Of a DNA stretch of 24,768 bases, positions 10,927 through 18,986 are shown piece by piece (the first letter of the stretch is position 1; the number at the start of each line of letters is the position of its first letter). Under the pieces are notes generated by a model. That model did not search any database, had not been told where the DNA came from, and saw nothing but the letters and a program-made list of their open reading frames with translations. Made by a program: the position numbers and the translations under genes. The DNA is from Candidatus Aerophobus profundus SCGC AAA252-L23 (GTDB taxonomy: Bacteria > Aerophobota > Aerophobia > Aerophobales > Aerophobaceae), in the NCBI GenBank assembly GCA_000402295.1, contig AQRW01000153.1:1-24768 (forward strand), written 5' to 3'.

Positions 10927-12090
10927 ATGGGAGGATTTTATATCGGTAGAGAGAGAAAAGCCAGAAAAGCCTACGGCTTTGATGAAGTTGCTTTGGTTCC
11001 TGGCAAAATAACTATTGATCCGGAAGATATTGACATAAGCTGGGAAATAGGAGATCTGGCTTTTGAGATCCCCATCCTGGCATCGGCTATGGACGGAGTA
11101 GTAGATTCAAACTTTGCTGTTCAGATGGGAAAGCTGGGAGGACTATCTGTCCTTAATCTGGGAGGCATTCAGACTCGTTATTCTGAACCAGCCAAAGTAA
11201 TTGAGAAAATTATTCATTCTTCTCCGACAGAGGCGGTACAAATAATCCAGAGAGTTTATCGTGAATCTATCAAGGAAGAACTTATTGTTCAGAGAATCAG
11301 GGAGATGAAAGAAGCTGGTGTTCCGGTAGCGGTGTCTTCCATTCCTCAACAGGCAGCTCGATTTGGCCCCTTAGCCGAACAGACAGGAGCTGACGTATTT
11401 GTGGTTCAGGCTACAGTGGCTACGGCAGAATATGTATCATCAAAACGGGAAAAACTTGATTTGAGGAAATTCTGTGAAGAGATGTCTATTCCCATAATTG
11501 TGGGAAACTGTGTTACTTATGAAGCCGCTTATGAGTTGATGAAGACGGGAGTAGATGCTTTACTAGTGGGAGTGGGACCTGGTGCGGCTTGCACTACCAG
11601 AGAAGTACTGGGAGTGGGAATTCCCCAGGTGACTGCTACCATAGATGTTTCTATGGCCCGAGATGATTTTTTCAAAAGAGAAAACCGTTACGTTTTGATT
11701 ATTACAGATGGAGGTATGAGGATAGGAGGAGATGTTTGTAAGGCCCTGGCCTCGGGAGCTGATGCTGTAATGATAGGTTCGGCTTTTGCTCGGGCTGAGG
11801 AAGCACCAGGCCGGGGATATCACTGGGGGATGGCTACATCCGATGAAAATCTACCTCGGGGGGCAAGAGTGAAGGTGGGGACGACAGGTACTCTTAAGGA
11901 AATCCTTCTGGGGCCGGCCCGACTGGACGATGGTTCTCAAAATCTTGTTTGGGCTATCAGAACTTGCATGGGTTACTGTGGTGCCAAAAACCTGCGGGAA
12001 ATGCATGAAGTAGAGATGATCATTGCTCCGGCCATCAAAAGCGAGGGTAAATTCTTTCAGGAAGCTGAGCGTCTGGAGAGAAAGAGATAA
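10927..12090 (+). CDS. guaB3: GuaB3-family IMP dehydrogenase-related protein
   Basis: This 387-residue TIM-barrel purine enzyme belongs to the IMPDH/GMP reductase superfamily. It opens with the GuaB3-type GGFYIGRERKARKAYGFDEV and has PILASAMDGVVD and a catalytic cysteine loop VGVGPGAACTTREVLGVGIP. It also has the flavin-free phosphate-binding ITDGGMRIGGDVCKALASGA and GADAVMIGSAFARAEEAPG. It lacks the CBS pair found in GuaB (about 490 residues). From memory, characterised cyanobacterial GuaB3 acts as a GMP reductase, so the reaction may be GMP to IMP rather than IMP oxidation; this is not settled by the sequence. GGGAGGT lies five bases before the ATG. It follows prfB closely and converges on rpmB, with only 13 bases between stops. 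Confidence 0.88.
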   Translation: MGGFYIGRERKARKAYGFDEVALVPGKITIDPEDIDISWEIGDLAFEIPILASAMDGVVDSNFAVQMGKLGGLSVLNLGGIQTRYSEPAKVIEKIIHSSPTEAVQIIQRVYRESIKEELIVQRIREMKEAGVPVAVSSIPQQAARFGPLAEQTGADVFVVQATVATAEYVSSKREKLDLRKFCEEMSIPIIVGNCVTYEAAYELMKTGVDALLVGVGPGAACTTREVLGVGIPQVTATIDVSMARDDFFKRENRYVLIITDGGMRIGGDVCKALASGADAVMIGSAFARAEEAPGRGYHWGMATSDENLPRGARVKVGTTGTLKEILLGPARLDDGSQNLVWAIRTCMGYCGAKNLREMHEVEMIIAPAIKSEGKFFQEAERLERKR

Positions 12091-12103
12091 CAATTGTGTT
12101 TTA

Positions 12104-12289
12104 CTACACTTTCTCTACTTTTCCTGTACGCAGGCAACGAGTGCAAACATACTCTCGACTGATTTTTCTTCCCAGTTTTATGCGAAGACGTTGCAGGTTA
12201 GGTAACCATCTTCTCTTGGTGCGTCGTCCCGACTTACTCACTTGGTGACCCACGCTGCTTCCTTTACCGCAAATGGCACATTTATACAT
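12104..12289 (-). CDS. rpmB: 50S ribosomal protein L28
   Basis: The 61-residue L28 begins MYKCAICGKGSSVGHQVSKS and continues GRRTKRRWLPNLQRLRIKL and REYVCTRCLRTGKVEKV. The two CxxC pairs (CAIC and CTRC) would bind one zinc, so this is the zinc-binding paralogue type. The frame can be extended upstream to 12337, but the ATG at 12289 has AGAGGAAA just before it and matches the family start. It is transcribed alone from a promoter inside the recG start region, convergent with guaB3. Confidence 0.95.
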   Translation of the reverse strand: MYKCAICGKGSSVGHQVSKSGRRTKRRWLPNLQRLRIKLGRKISREYVCTRCLRTGKVEKV

Positions 12290-12359
12290 TGTTTCCTCTT
12301 TTGTTGAGCTATAGAAACCCAGGGCGACTTTAGTCACCCCGACCCAGGAGTAATAGTTT

Positions 12360-12396
12360 AGATTTCATAAAGGTAGCCGCAACCTTTATGAAATCT
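12360..12396. repeat. 15-bp perfect inverted repeat in the rpmB-recG control region
   Basis: AGATTTCATAAAGGT (12360-12374) and ACCTTTATGAAATCT (12382-12396) are exact reverse complements around a seven-base loop, AGCCGCA. No T-run follows on either strand, so a terminator is unlikely. The right arm abuts the rpmB -10 box, so it could act as an operator or as a hairpin at the 5' end of the rpmB mRNA. The GTAGCCGC in its middle resembles the foot of the REP repeats nearby, so it may be a degenerate member of that family. Confidence 0.7.
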
Positions 12397-12397
12397 A

Positions 12398-12425
12398 ATT
12401 ATAATACATTTATCTTAAATGACAA
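12398..12425 (-). promoter_or_regulatory. Promoter of rpmB
   Basis: On the minus strand TTGTCA (12420-12425) is followed after 16 bases by a perfect TATAAT (12398-12403). The -35 box overlaps the first codons of recG. The resulting leader is about 100 bases long and carries the partial 12360-12396 palindrome and a second imperfect one at 12322-12339. Confidence 0.6.
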
Positions 12426-14518
12426 GGATAATCAGGAAAATTCCTCAGGATAATTTACTCTATCTGAATTCCCCGGTCCGCTACGCTAAGGGAGTAGGGG
12501 AGAAAAAAGCCAATATCCTAAGTAAGTTGGGTATTAAGAGTATTGGTGATCTTCTTTGGCACTTTCCTCTTTATTATGAGGACCGAAGCAAAATTGTCCC
12601 TATAGAATATACCACTCCGGGCAAACGGCAGGTAATTCAAGGGAAAATTATTTTGGTGAGTAAGACCGAGGTTCGTAGAAATCTTACTTTTATTAAAGTT
12701 CCGGTGAGGGATCATAGTGGTACCATATTTGCCATCTGGTATAATCAGGATTATTTGATCGGGGTTTTAAAAAGAGGTCAGGAAATTGTATTAAGTGGCC
12801 GGGTTCACCTGGGAATCAAAGGGGAGAAGCAAATTGGTGTTGAAGACTGGGAGATTCTCAAGGGAAGAAATGAGGACCATTTACACCTCAAGCGCATCGT
12901 CCCTATTTATCCCCTAACTGAGGGAGTGTCTCAACGATTTCTCCGGAGAATAGTCAAGAATAATCTGGATGAAAGAGTTCATAATCTTCCAGACTCCCTT
13001 CCGGCCCAAATAAGAAAAGTATATTCTCTGGTTTCCTTTCCGGAGGCTATAGAGAATATTCATTTTCCTCAGGACTTTCTCTGGCAGAAGCAAGCTCGCC
13101 GACGGCTGGTATTTGAAGAACTTTTTCTTCTTCAAACCGCACTGGCTTTGAAGAGAAGAAATTACAGGAAAGAGAGGGGAATTAAATTTACTGTGGCTAA
13201 GGAAATAATTGACCAATTTATCAATCATCTTAGTTTTTCTCTTACCCTGGGTCAAAGAAGAGTGATAAATGAAATTCTCCAGGACATGGGTAAAGAACGT
13301 TCTATGAATCGTTTGCTTCAGGGAGATGTTGGTTCCGGTAAAACCCTGGTGGCGGTAGTGGCCATTTTAAATGCTCTAGGTAATAATTATCAAGCTGCTT
13401 TAATGACTCCTACAGAAATCCTTTCTCAGCAGCACTACCTAAAAATAAGAAGAATGCTGAGTATCTTAAATGTGCGACCGACTCTGCTTATAAGTGAGCT
13501 TCCGGCCAAAGAAAAAAAACAAATTCTTAAAGAAATAAAAGAAGACCAGGTGAAACTAATTATTGGGACTCATGCTTTGATTCAGAAAGAAGTTACTTTT
13601 CGGCGTCTGGGTCTGGTGATCATTGATGAACAACATCGATTTGGAGTAAAGCAGCGTGCTTCTCTAAAAGCCAAAGGAGTTCATCCTGATGTGCTGATTA
13701 TGACAGCTACACCAATTCCTCGTACTTTAGCTTTAACTTCCTACGGAGATTTGGATTTGTCAGTTATAGATGAACTTCCTCCGGGGAGGAAACCCGTTAT
13801 CACTCGCTGGGTAGCTGAAAGAAGGCAGGAGGAGGTTTACCAATTTCTCAGAGCCAAACTAAAAAAAGGTTTCCAGGCTTACTTTGTTTGTTCCATTATT
13901 GAGGAATCTACCGAGATGGATTTGAGACCTGCTCTGGAGATGGCGAAGAATCTCCAGGAGAATATTTTTCCTGAATTTAGGGTGGGACTTCTGCACGGGA
14001 GAATGTCCCGAGAGGAAAAAAACGAGATAATGACTCTTTTTGAAAAGAGGAGAATTGATATTTTGGTTTCTACAAGTGTGATAGAAGTAGGAATAGATAT
14101 TTCTAAAGCTTTATTAATAGTAATTGAGAATGCAGAACGTTTCGGCTTGGCCCAGCTTCATCAGCTTCGTGGCCGGGTGGGACGAGCGGCTGACCAATCG
14201 TATTGTTTCCTTATTACCAGTAGCCATATATCCCGGGAGGCTACTCGGAGAATGAAGGTTATGTGTGGCACAAATGACGGCTTTCGTATTGCTGAAGAGG
14301 ATCTGGTTCTGCGGGGACCCGGAGAATTTTTTGGTACTCGCCAATGGGGGATTTTTGATTTAAAGATAGCTGATTTATTGAGAGATAGCCAAGTTCTCCT
14401 GGTGGCGAGAAAAGAAGCTTTTAATTTGGTAAAAGAGGACCCCGATCTGGAAGGTTATCCTCTGATAAAACAAATGATAAAATGGCGTTTTTCTTCTCAG
14501 ACTGAAGGTGTGTCTTAA
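12419..14518 (+). CDS. recG: ATP-dependent DNA helicase RecG
   Basis: RecG remodels stalled forks and branched DNA. The 699 residues begin with the wedge/OB region (SPVRYAKGVGEKKANILSKL, DLLWHFPLYYEDRSK, then OB-fold strands to about residue 150). Superfamily 2 helicase motifs follow: Walker A GDVGSGKT (about 301-308), MTPTEILSQQHY, DEQHRFGVKQR (about 402), MTATPIPRTLALTSYGDLDL, VSTSVIEVGID and LHQLRGRVGRAADQSYCFL. It ends with FFGTRQWG and a C-terminal helical part. It is complete and slightly short at the N-terminus compared with E. coli. The ATG at 12419 has no Shine-Dalgarno, and a TATAAT at 12400-12405 lies only 14 bases upstream. The mRNA may therefore be nearly leaderless, although no -35 box is visible. 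Confidence 0.97.
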   Translation: MTRIIRKIPQDNLLYLNSPVRYAKGVGEKKANILSKLGIKSIGDLLWHFPLYYEDRSKIVPIEYTTPGKRQVIQGKIILVSKTEVRRNLTFIKVPVRDHSGTIFAIWYNQDYLIGVLKRGQEIVLSGRVHLGIKGEKQIGVEDWEILKGRNEDHLHLKRIVPIYPLTEGVSQRFLRRIVKNNLDERVHNLPDSLPAQIRKVYSLVSFPEAIENIHFPQDFLWQKQARRRLVFEELFLLQTALALKRRNYRKERGIKFTVAKEIIDQFINHLSFSLTLGQRRVINEILQDMGKERSMNRLLQGDVGSGKTLVAVVAILNALGNNYQAALMTPTEILSQQHYLKIRRMLSILNVRPTLLISELPAKEKKQILKEIKEDQVKLIIGTHALIQKEVTFRRLGLVIIDEQHRFGVKQRASLKAKGVHPDVLIMTATPIPRTLALTSYGDLDLSVIDELPPGRKPVITRWVAERRQEEVYQFLRAKLKKGFQAYFVCSIIEESTEMDLRPALEMAKNLQENIFPEFRVGLLHGRMSREEKNEIMTLFEKRRIDILVSTSVIEVGIDISKALLIVIENAERFGLAQLHQLRGRVGRAADQSYCFLITSSHISREATRRMKVMCGTNDGFRIAEEDLVLRGPGEFFGTRQWGIFDLKIADLLRDSQVLLVARKEAFNLVKEDPDLEGYPLIKQMIKWRFSSQTEGVS

Positions 14519-14632
14519 CAGTAGTCTTTCCATTTGTTAGCCTATGTTTCTTTGAGGAATTCTCGTAGAAGATAAGGGACGAAAGGGGAATAAATCTTTA
14601 ACTAAAAGAGCTCATTAAAATTCTCCCTCCGT

Positions 14633-14706
14633 GTAGGGGAGGCTTTAGCCTCCCAATTGCTTTTTTTAACTCTTGTTTTACTGAGGGCGACTAAAGTCGC
14701 CCCTAC
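14633..14706. repeat. BIME-like pair of inverted REP elements
   Basis: GTAG (14633-14636) stands at the foot of the perfect hairpin GGGAGGCTTTAGCCTCCC (14637-14654). About 30 T-rich bases later GGGCGACTAAAGTCGCCC (14685-14702) is followed by CTAC (14703-14706). Two hairpins with facing GTAG/CTAC tetranucleotides are the layout of BIMEs mobilised by REP-associated tyrosine transposases. The first hairpin is followed by TTTTTTT (14661-14667), so it could also terminate the recG transcript. No other gene is seen between 14519 and 14801. Confidence 0.75.
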
Positions 14707-14801
14707 CCACAAGAGGGTTATTTAAAATTTTGCTGGGTTGAAATCGGTTAAAAATACAGGAAGAGGAGTTCTTAAACTACCTCACTAAAAAGGAGGATGA
14801 A

Positions 14802-15875
14802 TTGCCGGGAAAGGAATATCAAATTGCTGTGATTCCTGGAGATGGGGTGGGACCAGAAGTGACCAGAGAAGGACTAAAAGTTCTAAGAGAAGTAGCTAAT
14901 ATTACCGGTTTTTCCTACAAACTAAAAGAGTATGACTTTGGAGGTGATAGATATCTTAGGACAGGAGAGATTCTACCAGATTCTGCTCTAAACGAGTTTA
15001 AAGAAATGGATGCTATTTACCTGGGAGCAGTGGGGCATCCTGGAGTTGAAACCGGAATTCTGGAAAAAGGAATACTGTTGAAACTCCGCTTTGAGTTGGA
15101 TCAATACATCAATCTTCGGCCGGTAAAACTCTATCCGGGAGTATGGACCCCTATTAAAAATAAGGGCCCCGAAGAAATTGATTTTGTGGTAGTTAGGGAA
15201 AACACCGAAGGGCTTTATTTGGGCCTGGGAGGATTTGCCTATAAAGGAACAGCCGCTGAAGTAGCTATTCAAGAGATGATTAATACACGTCGAGGGGTGG
15301 AAAGATGTATCAGGTATGCCTTTGAATACGCTGTGAGAAGAAATAAGAAAAGAAAAGTAACTTTGTCTGATAAGGCTAATGTTTTAACTTATGTTCACAA
15401 TCTCTGGCGAAGAGTTTTTAAGTTAGTAGGAGAGGAATATCCTAAGATAGAAAAAGATTGTGCCTTTGTTGATGCTACTTGCATGTGGATGATCAAGAAT
15501 CCTGAGTGGTTTGATGTTATTGTTACCTGTAATATGTTTGGAGATATCATCACCGATCTGGGAGCAATGATTCAAGGAGGGATGGGCATTGCTGCGGGAG
15601 GAAATATCAATCCAGAGGGCGTCTCTATGTTTGAGCCAATTCACGGCTCAGCTCCTAAGTACACCGGGAAGAATGTGATTAATCCATTGGCAGCAATCTG
15701 TGCTGTCCAAATGATGCTTGATTACTTAGGTGAGGAAAAAGCGGCTGGATTGGTAGATAAGGCAATAACCCAGGCTCTTATCTCTGGTCAGATAAAGGAT
15801 CTTTCTGCTAGAAGTGGTTTAAAGACCACTCAAATTGGTGATATAGTGAAGGGCAACCTGGCTTCCGAGGTATAG
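14802..15875 (+). CDS. leuB: Isopropylmalate/isocitrate dehydrogenase family protein, LeuB-like
   Basis: This 357-residue beta-decarboxylating dehydrogenase would oxidise a 2-hydroxy diacid with NAD(P). It shows IAVIPGDGVGPEVTREGLKV, LRFELDQYINLRPVKLYPGV, VVVRENTEGLY, the metal aspartates D224, D248 and D252 (FVDAT, MFGDIITDLGAMIQGG) and EPIHGSAPKYTGKNVINP. The overall pattern resembles actinobacterial-type LeuB (3-isopropylmalate to 2-oxoisocaproate, leucine synthesis). Tartrate, D-malate, homoisocitrate and isocitrate enzymes share these motifs, and no other leu gene is near. Residues 286-287 are Lys-Tyr, as in NADP-isocitrate dehydrogenase, where NAD-dependent LeuB has Asp-Ile. The start is TTG at 14802, with AAGGAGG six bases upstream; the ATG inside that stretch is out of frame. 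Confidence 0.75.
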   Translation: MPGKEYQIAVIPGDGVGPEVTREGLKVLREVANITGFSYKLKEYDFGGDRYLRTGEILPDSALNEFKEMDAIYLGAVGHPGVETGILEKGILLKLRFELDQYINLRPVKLYPGVWTPIKNKGPEEIDFVVVRENTEGLYLGLGGFAYKGTAAEVAIQEMINTRRGVERCIRYAFEYAVRRNKKRKVTLSDKANVLTYVHNLWRRVFKLVGEEYPKIEKDCAFVDATCMWMIKNPEWFDVIVTCNMFGDIITDLGAMIQGGMGIAAGGNINPEGVSMFEPIHGSAPKYTGKNVINPLAAICAVQMMLDYLGEEKAAGLVDKAITQALISGQIKDLSARSGLKTTQIGDIVKGNLASEV

Positions 15876-15958
15876 GGAATCTCCAGGGTGACTGAACTCG
15901 CCTATACCTATGGAGAAAGTCCTTGTTCTATATTCTATCTCCAAAACAAGATCACCAC

Positions 15959-16030
15959 GGTTGCCCTTGGCAACCTCGTGACGCTTCGCGGATTGCCACG
16001 CCTGCTTTCTCAGCAGACTCGCAATGACGG
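15959..16030. repeat. Palindromic intergenic repeats (GGTTGCC hairpin and GCAATGAC family)
   Basis: GGTTGCC-CTT-GGCAACC (15959-15975) is a perfect short hairpin. It is followed by a unit running from GATTGCCACG (15991) to CTCGCAATGACGG (16030), whose ends are near-complementary. An internal hairpin, CTGCT/AGCAG, lies between them. A degenerate relative of this unit occurs at 24436-24518 in inverse orientation. Confidence 0.6.
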
Positions 16031-16036
16031 AGGTGG

Positions 16037-16058
16037 GTAGGGGAGGCTTTAGCCTCCC
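16037..16058. repeat. Single REP-like element
   Basis: GTAG (16037-16040) is directly followed by GGGAGGCTTTAGCCTCCC (16041-16058), the same hairpin as at 14637 and 18867. No partner CTAC hairpin is seen nearby. Confidence 0.7.
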
Positions 16059-16121
16059 ATTTTCTGGATTTTTAGCGGGTTTTGTTTGCGGAGAAAAAAA
16101 CGAGAGGAGAAAATAAGTAAG

Positions 16122-16934
16122 ATGATGGATCCTTCTATAGATTATCATATTCATACTTACCTTTGTGGTCATGCCGATAAGGAAATGACCGTGAAGAATA
16201 TTGTTCAGCGGGCTGATCAGCTTAATCTCACCCGAATGGCTATCACAGAACATGTAGGTTCTACCCAAGAGTTTGAAAGAATTAGATTTATCAGGGAGGA
16301 ACTTGGGAAAATGACCGTCAACTTTGAGGTGATGGTGGGGGCGGAGATAGAGACTGATCCTAAGAAAGAAGACGGTTCTTTTAGGGATTCTCTGGAAACT
16401 ATAATCTATGATAATGCCGAGGAAATTGATTTTATCCTGGCGGCAACTCACCAGTTTCCTGGAAGTGGATATGTCTGGCACAAAGAACTAAACTTGAACT
16501 CTGAAGAAAAAAGGAGCTTGTATGAGAGATGGTTTTGTTGGGCGGAGAAGATAATTCAAAATCCCCTGGTGGATGTTTTAGCTCACCCAGGAGTTTTGAT
16601 TTCTCGAAATGGTATCATTGAAAGATTCGATGACCCCGGAATTCTCGGGGATTTTCGTGGACTTATCCGCTTGATGAAGTTGCACCGAGTAGCTTTTGAA
16701 TTCAATGAATACGTTTTCACCAAGCTCCATCCACGGCAAATTGAGACTTATCCCTTTCTTTTCAAATTAGCTCTCGAGGAAGAAGTAAAAATTTCCCTGG
16801 GTAGCGATGCTCATCAGCTCAATCAAATTGGCCGATTTCCCTGGATTAAGCAGTGTCTTTTGAAAATTGGAGTAAACCTGAAAGATTTGCCTCTTTTTTT
16901 ATGCCAGGGAGGGAAAAAATGTATGGTAAAGTGA
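16122..16934 (+). CDS. PHP-domain phosphoesterase (histidinol-phosphatase-like)
   Basis: This 270-residue metal-dependent phosphoesterase of the PHP superfamily has the TIM-like motif set. IDYHIHTYLCGHADKEMTV carries the first metal histidines, MAITEHVGS the second set, MVGAEIETDP the glutamate, ILAATHQFPGS a further histidine, VLAHPGVLI another, and ISLGSDAHQLNQIGRFP closes the site. Family length and spacing match HisJ/HisK-type histidinol-phosphatases, but many PHP proteins act on other substrates, so L-histidinol phosphate is only a possibility. A double ATG (16122, 16125) follows GAGAGGAG at a rather long distance. The upstream extension to a TTG at 16086 is judged spurious. Its end overlaps the GlcD-like gene by 16 bases, implying co-translation. 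Confidence 0.85.
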   Translation: MMDPSIDYHIHTYLCGHADKEMTVKNIVQRADQLNLTRMAITEHVGSTQEFERIRFIREELGKMTVNFEVMVGAEIETDPKKEDGSFRDSLETIIYDNAEEIDFILAATHQFPGSGYVWHKELNLNSEEKRSLYERWFCWAEKIIQNPLVDVLAHPGVLISRNGIIERFDDPGILGDFRGLIRLMKLHRVAFEFNEYVFTKLHPRQIETYPFLFKLALEEEVKISLGSDAHQLNQIGRFPWIKQCLLKIGVNLKDLPLFLCQGGKKCMVK

Positions 16935-18319
16935 ACAGAGAAATTCTGGACAGATTGAGGGAGATTTTAGGGGAACAAGATCTCCTGATTAGCCAGGAGG
17001 ATCTTGAGCCTTATTCACACGATGAAACTTTGGGTATGTGTTATTTCCCTGAAGTGGTGGTCAAGCCAAGAAACAAAGAGGCGGTGAGAAAGATTCTCCT
17101 TTTGGCTGAAGAGAAGAGGATTCCCGTGACTGCCCGAGGTGGAGGGACCGGAGTTACTGGAGGAGCCTTGCCCGTTTTCGGAGGCATTGTCCTTTCTTTG
17201 GAAAAGATGGATAAAATACTCGAGTTAGACAAGGGCACTTCTATGGCGGTGGTCCAACCCGGGATTATTAACGGAAATTTTCAGCGAGAACTGGAAAAAG
17301 AAGAACTGTTTTATCCGGTGAATCCAGCCAGTATGGATAGTTGCACTATTGGAGGCAACGTAGCTGAATCAGCCAGCGGAGCCAATGCGGTCAAATATGG
17401 GGGTACTAGAAATTATGTCTGTGGAGTTGAGGCAGTATTGGCTAATGGAGAGATAATCCGAGCCGGGGGTAAACTGTTAAAGAATGCTACTGACTCTCAA
17501 CTGACAGATCTTTTGTTAGGTTCGGAGGGAACTCTGGCGGTAATTACTGAAGTAGTTCTTCGAGCTTTACCCTTGCCCAGGGAAAGGATAGATTTAATAG
17601 TCCCCTTTGATAAATTGGAGGGAATTACCCAGGTTGTTCAGCAAATACTCTCTCGAAAGATAATTCCTACTAATATTGAATATGTGGATCGGGCTACCCT
17701 GAAAGCTTGTCAGAAGTATCTTCAAAAGGAGCTTCCCTTTAAAGAAGCTGACAATCATCTGTTGATTGGGATTGATGGTGACAAAGCGGAGGAACTGGAG
17801 CGGATTTGTGAGATTATAGGGGAAATTTGCCTGGATGGTGGAGCATCTGATGTACTGATAGCTAAAGACCGTTTGGAAAGAGAAAAACTGTGGAAAATAA
17901 GACAGTCAATGAGGGATGCTTTAATTTCCCTGAGCCCGATTATGGCCGAAGAAGATATAGTTGTTCCCCGTAACCGGATAGTCGCTCTTTTGAAGAAAGT
18001 AAAAGAAATTATGAGTAAATATTCTTTGTGTGCCGCTTGTTTTGGACATCTGGGAGATGGTAATGTTCACATAAACATTCTCCGGAAAGAAATGGACACT
18101 GAGGAGTGGGAAGAGAAAATTTCTTCGACTCTCCTTGACTTATTCAATTTTGCCGTTGCTGCCGGGGGGAAAATCTCCGGAGAACACGGAATCGGTCTGG
18201 TTAAGAAAAAGTACCTGTCCTTGGGTCTATCTTCAAGTGAACTTAGGCTGATGAAAGGAATTAAAAGGTTGTTTGATCCCAAAAACGTCCTTAATCCAGG
18301 AAAAATATTTGATTTCTGA
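16919..18319 (+). CDS. glcD: GlcD-type FAD-binding oxidoreductase
   Basis: This 466-residue flavoprotein oxidises a 2-hydroxy acid such as glycolate or D-lactate. It has a PCMH-type FAD fold: PEVVVKPRNKEAVRKILLLA, the pyrophosphate loop ARGGGTGVTGGALP, MDSCTIGGNVAESASGANAV, LLLGSEGTLAVITE. The C-terminal FAD-oxidase cap has ACFGHLGDGNVHINIL, GGKISGEHGIGLVKKKYL and DPKNVLNPGKIF. The ATG at 16919 has GGGAGGG six bases upstream and is preferred to the in-frame ATG at 16853 inside the PHP gene. The usual iron-sulfur partner GlcF is not adjacent; the next gene is a YbhB-like protein. The electron acceptor and true substrate remain open. Confidence 0.9.
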   Translation: MYGKVNREILDRLREILGEQDLLISQEDLEPYSHDETLGMCYFPEVVVKPRNKEAVRKILLLAEEKRIPVTARGGGTGVTGGALPVFGGIVLSLEKMDKILELDKGTSMAVVQPGIINGNFQRELEKEELFYPVNPASMDSCTIGGNVAESASGANAVKYGGTRNYVCGVEAVLANGEIIRAGGKLLKNATDSQLTDLLLGSEGTLAVITEVVLRALPLPRERIDLIVPFDKLEGITQVVQQILSRKIIPTNIEYVDRATLKACQKYLQKELPFKEADNHLLIGIDGDKAEELERICEIIGEICLDGGASDVLIAKDRLEREKLWKIRQSMRDALISLSPIMAEEDIVVPRNRIVALLKKVKEIMSKYSLCAACFGHLGDGNVHINILRKEMDTEEWEEKISSTLLDLFNFAVAAGGKISGEHGIGLVKKKYLSLGLSSSELRLMKGIKRLFDPKNVLNPGKIFDF

Positions 18320-18369
18320 GGCAAAAAACATTCCCGGATGAGCAAAAATAAAATTGAGGAGGATCGGTT

Positions 18370-18807
18370 ATGAAGTTAACCAGCCCTGAATTTGCTAACA
18401 ATGGGTTTATTCCCCAGAAATTTACCTGTGAAGGAGAGGATATTAATCCTCCCCTGGTGATGGAAAGTATTCCTGCTATGGCTGAGAAGTTAGCGCTAAT
18501 AATTGATGACCCGGATGCTCCCGTCGGTACGTTTGTGCACTGGGTTGTTTATGATATCCCCGTTGTTTCGCGAATTGAAGAAAATAGTATTCCCGGGAAG
18601 CAAGGAATTAATGATTTCCGCAGGAGAAATTACGGAGGGCCTTGTCCTCCATCCGGTACCCATCGTTACTTTTTTAAGGTTTATGCTTTGGATGAAAGGC
18701 TTGAATTAGCCGAGGGAATTAATAAGGCGGGCTTGGAAAAGGCCATGAAAGGTCATCTATTGGCCAAGACCGAGTTAATCGGACTATACCGAAAGAAGTC
18801 GAGTTAA
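18370..18807 (+). CDS. YbhB/YbcL (PEBP/Raf-kinase-inhibitor-like) protein
   Basis: The 145-residue cytoplasmic protein of the phosphatidylethanolamine-binding protein family has the anion-pocket motifs. These are FTCEGEDINPPLVM, LALIIDDPDAPVGTFVHWVV, RRNYGGPCPPSGTHRYFFKV and YALDERLEL. There is no signal peptide. Bacterial members have no agreed function. TTGAGGAGGATCGGTT before the ATG is a strong ribosome-binding site. It lies 50 bases after glcD and probably belongs to the same transcript, which then meets tandem repeats and a REP hairpin. Confidence 0.93.
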   Translation: MKLTSPEFANNGFIPQKFTCEGEDINPPLVMESIPAMAEKLALIIDDPDAPVGTFVHWVVYDIPVVSRIEENSIPGKQGINDFRRRNYGGPCPPSGTHRYFFKVYALDERLELAEGINKAGLEKAMKGHLLAKTELIGLYRKKSS

Positions 18808-18815
18808 CTAATTTA

Positions 18816-18863
18816 GCCAGAGGTGAGGGAGGTTGCCAGAGGTGAGAGAGGTTGCCAGAGGTG
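18816..18863 (+). repeat. 19-bp tandem repeat, about 2.5 units
   Basis: GCCAGAGGTGAGGGAGGTT (18816-18834) is repeated with one change at 18835-18853 and partly at 18854-18863, running directly into a REP-like element. No protein-coding frame uses it. Confidence 0.8.
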
Positions 18864-18959
18864 TAGGGGAGGCTTTAGCCTCCCAGTTATGATCCGGTAG
18901 CCGCAGCAGGCTTTAGCTTTTCCTAATTGGACTTTGGTAGCCGCAGGCTTTAGCCTGCG
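18863..18959. repeat. Cluster of three REP-like elements
   Basis: Three GTAG-footed copies lie in the same orientation. The first is GTAG (18863) with GGGAGGCTTTAGCCTCCC (18867-18884). The second is GTAG (18897) with a decayed CCGCAGCAGGCTTTAGC. The third is GTAG (18937) with CGCAGGCTTTAGCCTGCG (18942-18959). The central GGCTTTAGCC is kept while the outer arm pairs change together (GGGA/TCCC against CGCA/TGCG). Confidence 0.75.
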
Positions 18960-18986
18960 TTTATTTGCGCAAGTTAAAGAAAGGTA

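Noticed and set aside
15819..16481. 220-codon minus-strand ORF over the leuB end and PHP gene
   Set aside because: It crosses repeats and is antisense to the well-supported PHP domain, with no recognisable domain and no start signal.
18816..18863. 19-bp tandem units considered as iterons or an origin
   Set aside because: Two and a half units with no replication gene or AT-rich melting region; more likely slippage beside a REP cluster.
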